A DNA stretch of 64,000 nt from Pseudidiomarina indica (GCA_029279945.1 JAJUHK010000007.1:45465-109464), one strand, 5' to 3'. Counted from the first letter of the stretch, positions 8,824-16,484 are shown. A program made the numbers and translations. The notes: generated from the letters alone by a model not told the origin.

Positions 8824-10952
8824 GCATTCAACGCTTCACCGCCAACAGTCAGCGGCAGGCACTACGCCTCGTGCGCGACGCACTTGGTGACGATGCGGTG
8901 ATTATTACTTCGCGTAAGCAGGGTGATAGCGTCGAGATTTTTGCGATGCGTGAAGCCGATCTTGATCAGCTAGAAAGCCAAACTACAGTGCCAGCTACGC
9001 CAGCGGTGCCAACCGAGCCAGCCACACAACCTATGGCGCAAGCATTAGAACAACTGCTGGCAGATATGCAGCAGATGCGTAATTTACTGCAGCAACAGCA
9101 GGGCGAACCCGTTACTGAAGATAACCGGCAGCGACTATACCGCCACCTACGCAGTGCTGATTTCAGTGATGAGTTGGCGCAACAATATTCCGATCTGCTA
9201 CCGGCGCATTTAAACCACCGCTCAACGCCTTACAGCGACGCCCAAACATGGCTGAAGCAACAATTAGCGGCGCGTATCGCCCACCAAGGTGAATTATCGC
9301 CGAATGAATGGCAATTACTCCAACACCAAGGTGTGATTGCGTTGATTGGCCCAACCGGGGTAGGGAAAACGACGACAACGGCGAAATTAGCTGCGAATTA
9401 CGTGATGCAGCATGGCAACGATAGTTTGTTGTTGGTGACCACCGACAGTTATCGGATAGGGGCACAACAACAACTTGCCATTTATGCCGAATTGCTTGAT
9501 GTAGAAATGCATGCTCTGGCGGATGGGGAAGGATTAGAAACACTGGCTGGGAAAATGCAGGGCAAACGCTTGGTGTTGGTAGATACCGTGGGCATGAGCC
9601 AGCGCGATCAACGTCTTGCGCAAAAAATCGCAGCGTTAGCGAGCGAGTCTTTCCGTGATAAAACACGCTTAGTATTGCTGTTAAATGCCGCATCACAGCC
9701 TGCAACGCTCGATGAGGTGGCCCGAATTTATCAAGGCATTGGTCAAGAGAACGGGCTGACCGTGCACGATTGTATTTTGACGAAATTAGATGAAGCAAAC
9801 CGCGTCGGTGCTGTCGTCGATACCATTATTCGCTATCAGTTGCAGGTATTAGCGGTGTCAGTAGGACAACGTGTTCCGGAAGATTTACACGCCCCCAATA
9901 TTGAGCAGTTGATCGACGATGGGTTAGCAGGGGGAACCGCAACCGCGCCTTGGATTGTACCAAACGAGGCTGCACCTAGCGCTGACGGCGTCATTCCTAA
10001 GCAAGTGTTTGCCCACGGTAAAGTCATTCAAGCCGTGATGCAGACATTGCAACTGCGGGTGAGTGGCTTCCGTAGTTTTACCCAATGGTGGCTTGAACCG
10101 AGTTTATCCATGAAACCCTTCGTGGCGACTAGCTTTGCCGACCTGGAGCCCGCAGTAATTCGCTGGGGTGCGCCACAGCCCCTGCAAGGGTGGCAGCATT
10201 TAACCCCACACTTAGCTTTATCTGCAGAAGCTTTGGTGCAGTTACCGCCGGTATTACAAGGCAGTGCACAACCCGATGCTAATCAAACAGCGACACATTT
10301 ATTTGATTATCTGCCTGAGTTGGCGGTGTTAACAGAGTTAGATCAACAGCAATGCGGTTGGTTGGCGCTGATGAACGTGAACCATCGGGTATATAGCGAC
10401 GAGCGCCAGCTGTCAGTACAGCAGTGTATGGCACAGCAACAGATCCCGCTGGGTAAGCAAACTGTACTGTACCGAGGTGAACGGCGGCGCTTAGAGCTTT
10501 ACATTGCAGCTGCGCAACTTACGCCCGCGGGCACGACCTATCAACTTATCCATGGTGCCTTGCATGGTGGTGCTGGGAAAAGTCCCCCGGTACAGCGCCG
10601 CTATTGGCTTGTGGATGGCTCGTGCAGCGCTGAGCAAGTGGTCGCACGTGTTCAAATGATGCTGCAAACTGAAGAATACGCACGTTTAACAAGGCTCGCG
10701 TGGCGCCAACTGAGCAAACTATGGGCGCATTTAAACGGCGAAGAATTACACAGTATAGCAGCCGTAATAGCGGCGACAGTATTACACATTGAATACCACC
10801 CAAGTGCAGAATTTGCCTCGCTACGGGGTGATTTGTTGAGTTTGAGCGGTAAGCGTGGGCGTGTGCAGGGCGATAAACTGGTTCCTGCGTTAATTCACGT
10901 GTTGAATGCTTACGCGTCACTGCAAGCAGCAGGACGACAAGTAGAGTGGTGA
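8820..10952 (+). CDS. flhF: SRP-type GTPase FlhF with long C-terminal extension
   Basis: 710 residues, much longer than the 400-490 usual for polar-flagellum FlhF. Residues 1-50 are the FlhF N-terminal segment (MSIQRFTANSQRQALRLVRD), followed by a Pro/Thr linker. The NG GTPase domain spans about 110-370, with the P-loop GPTGVGKTT from residue 177, TDSYRIGAQQQL, the DTVGMSQRD box and TKLDEA. FlhF recruits the basal body to its site in the membrane. Residues about 385-710 form an extension that I do not recognise; it contains several Trp-rich patches and no P-loop. It overlaps flhA by 4 nt. Confidence 0.9.
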   Translation: MSIQRFTANSQRQALRLVRDALGDDAVIITSRKQGDSVEIFAMREADLDQLESQTTVPATPAVPTEPATQPMAQALEQLLADMQQMRNLLQQQQGEPVTEDNRQRLYRHLRSADFSDELAQQYSDLLPAHLNHRSTPYSDAQTWLKQQLAARIAHQGELSPNEWQLLQHQGVIALIGPTGVGKTTTTAKLAANYVMQHGNDSLLLVTTDSYRIGAQQQLAIYAELLDVEMHALADGEGLETLAGKMQGKRLVLVDTVGMSQRDQRLAQKIAALASESFRDKTRLVLLLNAASQPATLDEVARIYQGIGQENGLTVHDCILTKLDEANRVGAVVDTIIRYQLQVLAVSVGQRVPEDLHAPNIEQLIDDGLAGGTATAPWIVPNEAAPSADGVIPKQVFAHGKVIQAVMQTLQLRVSGFRSFTQWWLEPSLSMKPFVATSFADLEPAVIRWGAPQPLQGWQHLTPHLALSAEALVQLPPVLQGSAQPDANQTATHLFDYLPELAVLTELDQQQCGWLALMNVNHRVYSDERQLSVQQCMAQQQIPLGKQTVLYRGERRRLELYIAAAQLTPAGTTYQLIHGALHGGAGKSPPVQRRYWLVDGSCSAEQVVARVQMMLQTEEYARLTRLAWRQLSKLWAHLNGEELHSIAAVIAATVLHIEYHPSAEFASLRGDLLSLSGKRGRVQGDKLVPALIHVLNAYASLQAAGRQVEW

Positions 10953-10962
10953 AGGAAGTAGT

Positions 10963-11430
10963 ATGACAGATCAAGCAGCCGGCCTGCGCCAGTGGGCCGC
11001 GAAAAGTAAATCGGTAGAATCGACACCACTACAGGTTGATAGCGAGCTTGAGCATGTAGTAGTGTTAGGGCTACCAGCGTTAGATAAAACACAAGCATTA
11101 CGTGCTGTTGAAGTATTTCAGCGGTGGGCTGAACAAGGTAAAAAATGGGTCGGTGATCCGAACCGCTGGCGCATTATCCCAGTGGCGTCAGATTACCCCG
11201 ATTTAGCTGAATTAGTGAAACCCTACCCACGATGGGCATTATGGATTGACCAAGATTTAGATAGTTTTCAGCGTGCTTATGAGGCTTTAAAAGCTGTTCA
11301 TCGTGCACAGGGCCCGAAGCGAATGATTGCACTGAACCCGCCGCTGCAATCACGGCGTGGGCTATTAAGTCATGTGCAGCAAGTAGCTAAAGCATATTTT
11401 GATATCGATCTCTTGGTATTTTCAGGCTGA
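10963..11430 (+). CDS. Unrecognised protein in the FlhG/FleN slot between flhF and fliA
   Basis: 155 residues with AAGGAAGT just upstream of the ATG. In most flagellar clusters this position is held by the MinD-like ATPase FlhG/FleN, but this protein is about half the length and has no Walker A or deviant Walker A lysine motif. It looks soluble. Its centre has short beta-type stretches (HVVVLGLP, RWALWIDQDL, RMIALNPPL) separated by helices, which could be a small alpha/beta fold. Position implies co-expression with flhF (10 nt gap) and fliA (5 nt gap). A very diverged FlhG remnant is possible, but I cannot show it. Confidence 0.75.
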   Translation: MTDQAAGLRQWAAKSKSVESTPLQVDSELEHVVVLGLPALDKTQALRAVEVFQRWAEQGKKWVGDPNRWRIIPVASDYPDLAELVKPYPRWALWIDQDLDSFQRAYEALKAVHRAQGPKRMIALNPPLQSRRGLLSHVQQVAKAYFDIDLLVFSG

Positions 11431-11435
11431 GAATC

Positions 11436-12134
11436 ATGTATACAGCAGATGGAAAAATAAATCGTAACAGCGTCATCGAGCAATATCTGCCGTTAGTACG
11501 CCGCCAAGCATTTAGCCTCAAGGTGCGACTGCCTGCTGGGGTGGACGTGGACGATTTAATTCAAGCTGGTGTGGAAGGGCTATTGAGCTGTGTTGACCGC
11601 TTTGATGCCGAATCAGGTGTCGCATTCTCAACCTATGCACACCAACGTATTCGTGGCGCCATGATTGATGAGCTGCGCAGTCGCGATTGGTTGCCTCGTA
11701 GTGTACGTCGCAGTGGTCGCGAGCTGGAATCGACCTTACGACGGCTAGAACAAGAGCTCGGACGCCCGCCAGAAGAGCGCGAAGTAGCGGCCGCACTGGA
11801 TATGAGCCTCGCCGAATACCAACAGTTATTGCTCGACACTAACAATGGTTTAGTGCTTTCCTACGATGACGTGTTGACCGATAACCCCAACCTCGAAACC
11901 AGCGATGACGAAACCCCAGCACCTGAAGCACAAGTAAGTAATGATCAGCTAAAACAGCTACTGATGGCAGCAATTGATGCCCTGCCAGAGCGGGAAAAGT
12001 TGGTGATGACCCTGTATTACCAAGAAGAATTGAATCTAAAAGAAATTGGTGCCGTGTTAGATGTGACAGAGTCACGTGTTTCCCAGTTACACAGCCAAGC
12101 TATCAAGCGTATTCGCGCCCGCGTAGCAACCTAA
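11436..12134 (+). CDS. fliA: Flagellar sigma factor FliA (sigma 28)
   Basis: 232 residues, normal for FliA, the sigma factor that reads late flagellar and chemotaxis promoters and is held by FlgM. Region 2 is visible in VDVDDLIQAGVEGLLSCVDRFD and FSTYAHQRIRGAMIDELRS, region 3 in WLPRSVRRSGRELE, and region 4 in LNLKEIGAVLDVTESRVSQLHSQ. It closes the + strand flagellar run. In betaproteobacteria and Halomonas, fliA also follows flhF, which supports a shared type of cluster. Confidence 0.95.
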   Translation: MYTADGKINRNSVIEQYLPLVRRQAFSLKVRLPAGVDVDDLIQAGVEGLLSCVDRFDAESGVAFSTYAHQRIRGAMIDELRSRDWLPRSVRRSGRELESTLRRLEQELGRPPEEREVAAALDMSLAEYQQLLLDTNNGLVLSYDDVLTDNPNLETSDDETPAPEAQVSNDQLKQLLMAAIDALPEREKLVMTLYYQEELNLKEIGAVLDVTESRVSQLHSQAIKRIRARVAT

Positions 12135-12217
12135 CGTTAATTTGACGCAAACCCACCGCCATTTTGTGCCCCCTATGCTAGAGTAAAGGTAATATTCACT
12201 CTGTAAGGAAGTTGAGC

Positions 12218-12847
12218 ATGATGAAGAAATTAACCCTTGCGGTTGCCATCTCCACGTTAGTGGTAACCGGTTGTGCGAATATGAGCAACACCCAAAAAGG
12301 AGCCACCATCGGTGCCATTGCTGGTGCAGTGATAGGGAAAGGCACCGGTGATCACGATAAAAGCCGCTATGTCTGGGGTGCCGTTGCTGGCGCATTAGCC
12401 GGCGGTGCTATTGGCGCTTACATGGATAAGCAAGAGCAAGAATTTCGTGAAGAACTTGCAGGCAGTGGTGTTCAGGTGATTCGTGACGGCGATAATATTC
12501 GTTTGCAGCTCCCTAGCAACGTCACCTTCGCAGTAGATAGCACTGCCATTGCCAGTAGCTTTAACCCCGTATTGGTAGATGTCGCGAAAGTCCTCAATCG
12601 CTATGAGAAAACAACACTACTGATCGAAGGGCATACTGATAGTACCGGCGATGCTAATTACAATCAGCGGTTATCAGAAAACCGTGCCTTGGCAGTGCGC
12701 AATCATTTGATTAGTAATGGTGTAGACCAACGTCGTGTCACCACTATTGGTTATGGTGAGAGCATGCCGATTGCGGATAACAATACCGCAGAAGGGCGCC
12801 AGCTCAACCGCCGAGTTGAGCTGCGTATCGTCCCTAATCAGGCGTAA
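12218..12847 (+). CDS. OmpA-family outer-membrane lipoprotein (YiaD type)
   Basis: 209 residues from ATG 12218, with AAGGA 8 nt upstream. A lipoprotein signal peptide ends in VVTGC, so C19 would be lipidated. Residues 25-70 are a glycine-zipper region (GATIGAIAGAVIGKG, GAVAGALAGGAIGAYMD). Residues about 95-205 are an OmpA C-terminal peptidoglycan-binding domain (LLIEGHTDSTGDANYNQRLSE, NRRVELRI). Likely role: linking outer membrane and cell wall. Its TAA stop is immediately followed by the stop codon of the convergent symporter gene, leaving no space between the two. Confidence 0.88.
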   Translation: MMKKLTLAVAISTLVVTGCANMSNTQKGATIGAIAGAVIGKGTGDHDKSRYVWGAVAGALAGGAIGAYMDKQEQEFREELAGSGVQVIRDGDNIRLQLPSNVTFAVDSTAIASSFNPVLVDVAKVLNRYEKTTLLIEGHTDSTGDANYNQRLSENRALAVRNHLISNGVDQRRVTTIGYGESMPIADNNTAEGRQLNRRVELRIVPNQA

Positions 12848-14005
12848 TTAGCCTTCTTTTGCTGGGGTGGTGCCTGTGTCGACAAGTAGTGCAATGGCAC
12901 CATCACCCGTAATATTACACGCTGTACCAAAGCTATCTTGCGCCATGTAGAGCGCGATCATTAATGCCACAGCTGTCTCACCAAAGCCCATCATCGAGCC
13001 CAACAAACCAATCGCTGACATGACCGCGCCACCAGGCACACCCGGGGCTGCTAACATCACCACACCCAGCATCAGAATAAATGGCAGGATGCTGAGGAAT
13101 GATGGAATTTCTAACGCGTTATGTAGGAACATCACGGCGATTGTACAGCTAACAATAGTGATGGTAGAGCCCGCCAAGTGGATAGTCGCACACAGCGGCA
13201 CCACAAAGTTGGCAACATCTTCGTTCACCTTATTAGCTTTGGTGCAACGCAACGTAACCGGAATGGTTGCAGCGCTAGACATAGTACCTAATGCGGTAAC
13301 ATAAGCTGGCAGCATATTTTTAATTAAAGTTACCGGGCTTTGGCCCGCTTTGAGCCCTGCAATCGTGTACATTGTAATGATGTACACCCAGTGCAAAATA
13401 ACAGCCATGAGTAGCACAAAACCAAAGGTTTTCAAGGTGTGAAATACGGTGCCGTCAGCTGCCATTTGTGCGAATACGCCCGCAATATAGAACGGCAATA
13501 ATGGAATGATGATTTTGCCAAGCAGCAGTTCAATAATATCGCGACCTTGATCAGACAAATCCTTAAGTTGCTGCGCCCGTGTGGCAGCAATGCCAAGACC
13601 AAAAATAAAAGCCAATATTAACGCCGTCATAATATCAAACACGGGTGTTAGCTTGACCTGTAAAAATGGCTCAAACTGGTTACCAGCGCCTGATTGCACC
13701 CCGTTGGTGATGTCTCCTAACATAGGTACAACAGCTGCAGCCACAAAAAAGGCAACCGTACCAGCAACAACGGTCGACGCATATGCAATACCAAGCGTAC
13801 GCCCCAGCATCCGCCCCGAATTCTGCGGTAACCCTGCAATTCCACTCGTGATAAAGAATAAAATTAACAATGGAATAGTGAAGAACAGTAATTGCCCGAA
13901 CAGTTCCTTAAAGGTGAGCAACAACTGAATAGCCCAAGCAGGTGTAAACAACCCAACCACTATCCCCGCTACAATCCCCAGAATTAATTTAATGATTAAA
14001 CCCAT
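12848..14005 (-). CDS. Dicarboxylate/amino acid:cation symporter (DAACS family)
   Basis: 385 residues with eight or more hydrophobic helices. The family marks are GQLLFFTIPLLILFFITSGIAG near the N-terminus, a serine-rich re-entrant region LGTMSSAATIPVTLRC, and the second re-entrant region around APGVPGGAVMSAIGLLGSM with NITGDGAIA near the C-terminus. The family moves glutamate, aspartate, C4-dicarboxylates or serine with Na+ or H+. The sequence does not let me name the substrate. The gene is monocistronic and convergent with the OmpA-like gene. Confidence 0.85.
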   Translation of the reverse strand: MGLIIKLILGIVAGIVVGLFTPAWAIQLLLTFKELFGQLLFFTIPLLILFFITSGIAGLPQNSGRMLGRTLGIAYASTVVAGTVAFFVAAAVVPMLGDITNGVQSGAGNQFEPFLQVKLTPVFDIMTALILAFIFGLGIAATRAQQLKDLSDQGRDIIELLLGKIIIPLLPFYIAGVFAQMAADGTVFHTLKTFGFVLLMAVILHWVYIITMYTIAGLKAGQSPVTLIKNMLPAYVTALGTMSSAATIPVTLRCTKANKVNEDVANFVVPLCATIHLAGSTITIVSCTIAVMFLHNALEIPSFLSILPFILMLGVVMLAAPGVPGGAVMSAIGLLGSMMGFGETAVALMIALYMAQDSFGTACNITGDGAIALLVDTGTTPAKEG

Positions 14006-14058
14006 TGTTGTTCTCTCTGTGTGTTCGCTGTGTTTGCGCTTGTTTCAAAGATCCCGCG

Positions 14059-14067
14059 AGTATAGCA
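14059..14067 (-). promoter_or_regulatory. Putative extended -10 promoter for the symporter gene
   Basis: On the minus strand the sequence TGCTATACT forms an extended -10 element about 55 bases before the symporter ATG. No good -35 is visible, as is usual for extended -10 promoters. The rest of the gap between the symporter and 14206 shows no gene. Confidence 0.35.
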
Positions 14068-14206
14068 CGACCAACCGCCGGTGGAACGCCAATGCGGGGA
14101 AAGGTGGGGGACGTGCGGTGGTGGGTTGTGTTTGTTTTTTGTTAATGTAAAGTGGTGGTGTCATTACATAGTGAATTAATCTATTCCATCGAAAGGACTC
14201 ACGAGT

Positions 14207-14302
14207 ATGAGTAAAGTTGACTACATATCCACTATTAATATCGATTTAGGTGCGCGTTATACCGGTGTTTATTTAAACTTCCGTCAGCATACCCTGCATT
14301 GA
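14207..14302 (+). pseudogene. Cas9-like N-terminal relic (RuvC-I motif only)
   Basis: A 31-codon frame starts at ATG 14207 with GAAAGGA about 9 nt upstream, so it has a good initiation region. Its product contains TINIDLGARYTGVYLNF near the N-terminus. The pattern I-x-I-D-L-G-x-x-x-T-G-V is how type II-B Cas9 proteins begin: the Francisella protein has IAIDLGVKNTGVF and a Legionella one has IGIDLGGKFTGV, and the aspartate is the first RuvC catalytic residue. After NF the frame runs into sequence that reads antisense as an outer-membrane protein and stops. I read it as the surviving 5' end of a cas9-type gene after a deletion. Chance resemblance of a short motif is possible. Confidence 0.45.
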
Positions 14303-14600
14303 CATCTGCAAATAACGATACAGATTCACTTAGGTCATGTTTGTATCCAATGCCTGCAATTAACTGATCTAACGAAGCGCCACTGTAGCTATGGTGAAAA
14401 TAATCGGTCGTCAGATAAAAATCGTCATTCAGCATGACTCGACCGCTTAATCCGTAAACGTCTGGCTTATAATCATCGAATTCAACGTAACGTGCTTCTA
14501 CGCGATTGAAATGAGCATCCGTTGATGTCGGAACACTGGAAGCCATTGCGGCTCCTGAACATACTGTTGCCATCACTGAAGCTAATACTGCTTTTTTCAT
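14235..14600 (-). pseudogene. Outer-membrane beta-barrel protein, 3'-truncated
   Basis: 121 codons from the ATG at 14600 (an upstream frame to 14750 lacks a signal peptide start). The product begins with a clear signal peptide MKKAVLASVMATVCSGAAMA, then alternating strands typical of a small OMP barrel: HFNRVEARYVEFDD, VYGLSGRVMLNDDFYLTTDYF and ESVSLFADVNAGYA. After GYAD the sequence changes character and ends with a basic tail over the antisense of the Cas9-like relic. Whole barrels of this type run about 170-200 residues, so roughly a third is missing. The break coincides with the end of the relic motif, which suggests one deletion joined the two. Confidence 0.7.
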
Positions 14601-14671
14601 TTCATGCTCCATTATGTTGTGTGCAAATTGCACGTATTCGATCCACCATTCTGCTATTATTAAAGCGTGGG

Positions 14672-14701
14672 GTCTTCCCCACGCTAGTGGGGGGTGTTTC
14701 C
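14672..14701. repeat. CRISPR-like palindromic repeat, copy 1
   Basis: 30 bases starting GTCTTCCCCACGC and ending GTGTTTCC, with a perfect 6-bp stem CCCCAC/GTGGGG and a GCTA loop. This is the architecture of type I-E CRISPR repeats (about 29 nt, stem CCCC.../...GGGG). It differs from copy 2 (14871) by a loop base, one extra G and the 3' end. It lies upstream of the truncated OMP gene. Confidence 0.6.
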
Positions 14702-14725
14702 AAGTAAAAAACAATGGAGCGAGTG

Positions 14726-14866
14726 ATGAAAGAATTCCTAACGATTTCACTCTTTACGGTTTTTATAGCGTACGCTAAACCCAGCGGTGTCTGGCTTTGG
14801 CTAACGCTTTTCTTTTTACTTGTCGTCGTCAACGTCTCCATAGAAGCTGACAAAAACCGGAAATGA
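14726..14866 (+). CDS. 46-residue hydrophobic micro-protein between two CRISPR-like repeats
   Basis: The frame starts at ATG 14726, with GGAG 6 nt upstream (14716-14719), and ends at TGA 14864. The product is nearly all membrane: residues 3-15 are hydrophobic (FLTISLFTVFIAYA), then AKPSG, then a second span WLWLTLFFLLVVVNVSI, and a short charged tail EADKNRK. This fits a one- or two-pass inner-membrane peptide with a cytosolic basic tail. I do not recognise it. It fills the space between the two palindromic repeats, with its start 24 nt after copy 1 and its stop 4 nt before copy 2. A toxin-like micro-protein is one possibility, and chance coding in relic DNA is another. Confidence 0.5.
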   Translation: MKEFLTISLFTVFIAYAKPSGVWLWLTLFFLLVVVNVSIEADKNRK

Positions 14867-14870
14867 CTAA

Positions 14871-14900
14871 GTCTTCCCCACGCCAGTGGGGGTGTTGTTA
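14871..14900. repeat. CRISPR-like palindromic repeat, copy 2
   Basis: Starts GTCTTCCCCACGCCAGTGGGG and continues GGTGTTGTTA, with the same perfect CCCCAC/GTGGGG stem as copy 1 and loop GCCA. The first 21 bases differ from copy 1 at one position only. It follows the stop codon of the micro-ORF. No T-run follows the stem, so it is not a standard terminator. Confidence 0.6.
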
Positions 14901-14940
14901 CCAACGGAGTAAAATTGATCCACTGACACCAAGCTTATAT

Positions 14941-15260
14941 CTAACGTCCTTCAATCAACTCTCCAAAGAGCTCCTTCACCTTCGCTTTGGCGTCAGTAAG
15001 CGCAACACGACCCTGTTCGGTGATTTCATATAACCGCCGGTCACGGCTGCCTGTGCGTTCATGGTAAGAGGTGAGATAGCCCTTTTTCTCTAGCCTATGC
15101 AACATCGGATAAAGAGTCCCCGCGCTGATCTCATAACCATGACCGCGCAGCTCTTCGATGATGCCAAGCCCAAAGATGGGCTCTTCGGCTGCGTGATGCA
15201 GAATATGTAAACGAATCAGTCCACCGTAAAGATCTTTATCGGTTATTTTCCGAACCTCAT
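14941..15260 (-). pseudogene. PadR-family transcriptional regulator with N-terminal frameshift
   Basis: The frame from 14941 reads as a full PadR winged-helix regulator of about 105 residues: DLYGGLIRLHILHHAAEEP, FGLGIIEELRGHGYEISAGTLYPMLHRLEKKGYL, and a C-terminal helix DAKAKVKELF. It has no ATG, GTG or TTG at its beginning. An ATG at 15258-15260 overlaps the chrA stop as ATGA, but its frame hits TAA after five codons. One extra base in the A4 run at 15246-15249 would restore an intact gene. PadR regulators commonly neighbour chrA. This is either a real recent inactivation, a slippage-dependent gene, or a sequencing error in the homopolymer. Confidence 0.75.
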
Positions 15261-16468
15261 AAAAACGTAGCCAAAAAGCCGCCTACGACGCCGCTCCCTA
15301 CGACTACTAGCCAGGGTGGCAGCTTCCAAAACATTAAGGCAACCAGTGCGATCAGAGCCAAGCCAAAGTCTTGAGGCGCGTTAACCGCACTTATCCATAC
15401 AGGTTTATAAAGGGCGGCTAGCAGAAGGCCAACCACAGCCGCATTCACGCCACACAGCGCCGCTCGCATTTGAGTATTGCCACGTAGGCGTTCCCAGAAT
15501 GGCAAAGCTCCCATTATCAGTAAGAAGGACGGCGTGAAGATCGCTAGAAGGCAGATCAAGCCACCTAACCAGCCGGATGGAGCTTCGTCCATAGAAGCTC
15601 CAAGAAACGCCGAAAAGGTAAATAGAGGACCAGGTACTGCCTGCGCAGCACCATATCCTGCTAGAAAAGCGTCATTGGAAACCCAGCCGGATGGAACTAC
15701 CTCGGCTTGCAATAACGGCAGTACGACATGCCCACCACCAAAGACCAGCGAGCCAGCACGATAAAAGGCATCCACCATTGATAGAGTCTGATTAGGAAAT
15801 ATAACTGATAACAAGGGCAAGCCCATCAGCAACGCAAAGAAAAGCATCAGCCAAAACACTCCTACTCGACGCCGGATGGCAATTGGCAAGGTGTCATGTA
15901 CAGCTTCATTCTGAGGTTTGAAAAACAACAGACCAAAGATTGCTGCCATTACGATGACTCCAATCTGACCCCAAGCCGATGGCACCAAAAGCACAAAACA
16001 TGTTGCCGCAGACATGATTGTGATGCGCGGGGCGTCTGGACAGAGGTTGCGGGCCATACCCCATACGGCTTGTGCGACTACGGCTACGGCCACCACCTTC
16101 AACCCATGAAGCACACCAGATGGCATCACATCACCGTAACTACTGATGCCTAGAGCAAACAGGATTAGGGCAATCGCTGAAGGAAGCGTGAAGCCTGACC
16201 ATGCGGCCAGCGCTCCGGCATAGCCGGAGCGAGATAGCCCGAGGGCGATACCGACCTGGCTGCTCGCCGGTCCAGGCAGAAATTGACAGAGAGCAACTAG
16301 ATCAGCATAGCTAAGCTCGGTCAACCAACGTCGCCGAGTAACGAATTCATCACGGAAATAGCCCAAGTGGGCAATTGGACCACCGAAAGAAGTCAAGCCC
16401 AACCTGAGGAAAATTAAGAAGATAACCCAAGGGCTGCGATCACCGGTAGTCGTGTCGGGTATGTTCAT
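15257..16468 (-). CDS. chrA: Chromate transporter ChrA (two-domain CHR family)
   Basis: 403 residues from the ATG at 16468, after which the product reads MNIPDTTTGDRSPW as in homologues. A TTG seven codons upstream is the alternative. ChrA exports chromate by proton antiport in the inner membrane. It has the two homologous halves of long-chain CHR proteins: LGLTSFGGPIAHLGYFRDEF with LCQFLPGPASSQ in the first, and GSLVFGGGHVVLPLLQ with GAAQAVPGPLFTFSAF in the second, with about ten membrane spans. It is followed, with stop/start overlap, by the padR-like gene. The pair looks like an acquired resistance module. Confidence 0.92.
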   Translation of the reverse strand: MNIPDTTTGDRSPWVIFLIFLRLGLTSFGGPIAHLGYFRDEFVTRRRWLTELSYADLVALCQFLPGPASSQVGIALGLSRSGYAGALAAWSGFTLPSAIALILFALGISSYGDVMPSGVLHGLKVVAVAVVAQAVWGMARNLCPDAPRITIMSAATCFVLLVPSAWGQIGVIVMAAIFGLLFFKPQNEAVHDTLPIAIRRRVGVFWLMLFFALLMGLPLLSVIFPNQTLSMVDAFYRAGSLVFGGGHVVLPLLQAEVVPSGWVSNDAFLAGYGAAQAVPGPLFTFSAFLGASMDEAPSGWLGGLICLLAIFTPSFLLIMGALPFWERLRGNTQMRAALCGVNAAVVGLLLAALYKPVWISAVNAPQDFGLALIALVALMFWKLPPWLVVVGSGVVGGFLATFL

Positions 16469-16484
16469 AACTGTGTCTCGCTCT

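Noticed and set aside
9163..9798. 211-codon frame antisense to flhF
   Set aside because: Low-complexity shadow of the flhF GTPase domain, and flhF is clearly the coding strand.
14235..14750. 171-codon form of the OMP gene starting at 14750
   Set aside because: The signal peptide starts at the ATG at 14600. The extra N-terminus is encoded across the CRISPR-like repeat and lacks features.
14672..14900. A functional CRISPR array
   Set aside because: Only two repeat-like units 169 nt apart, no regular spacers and no cas genes in the window.
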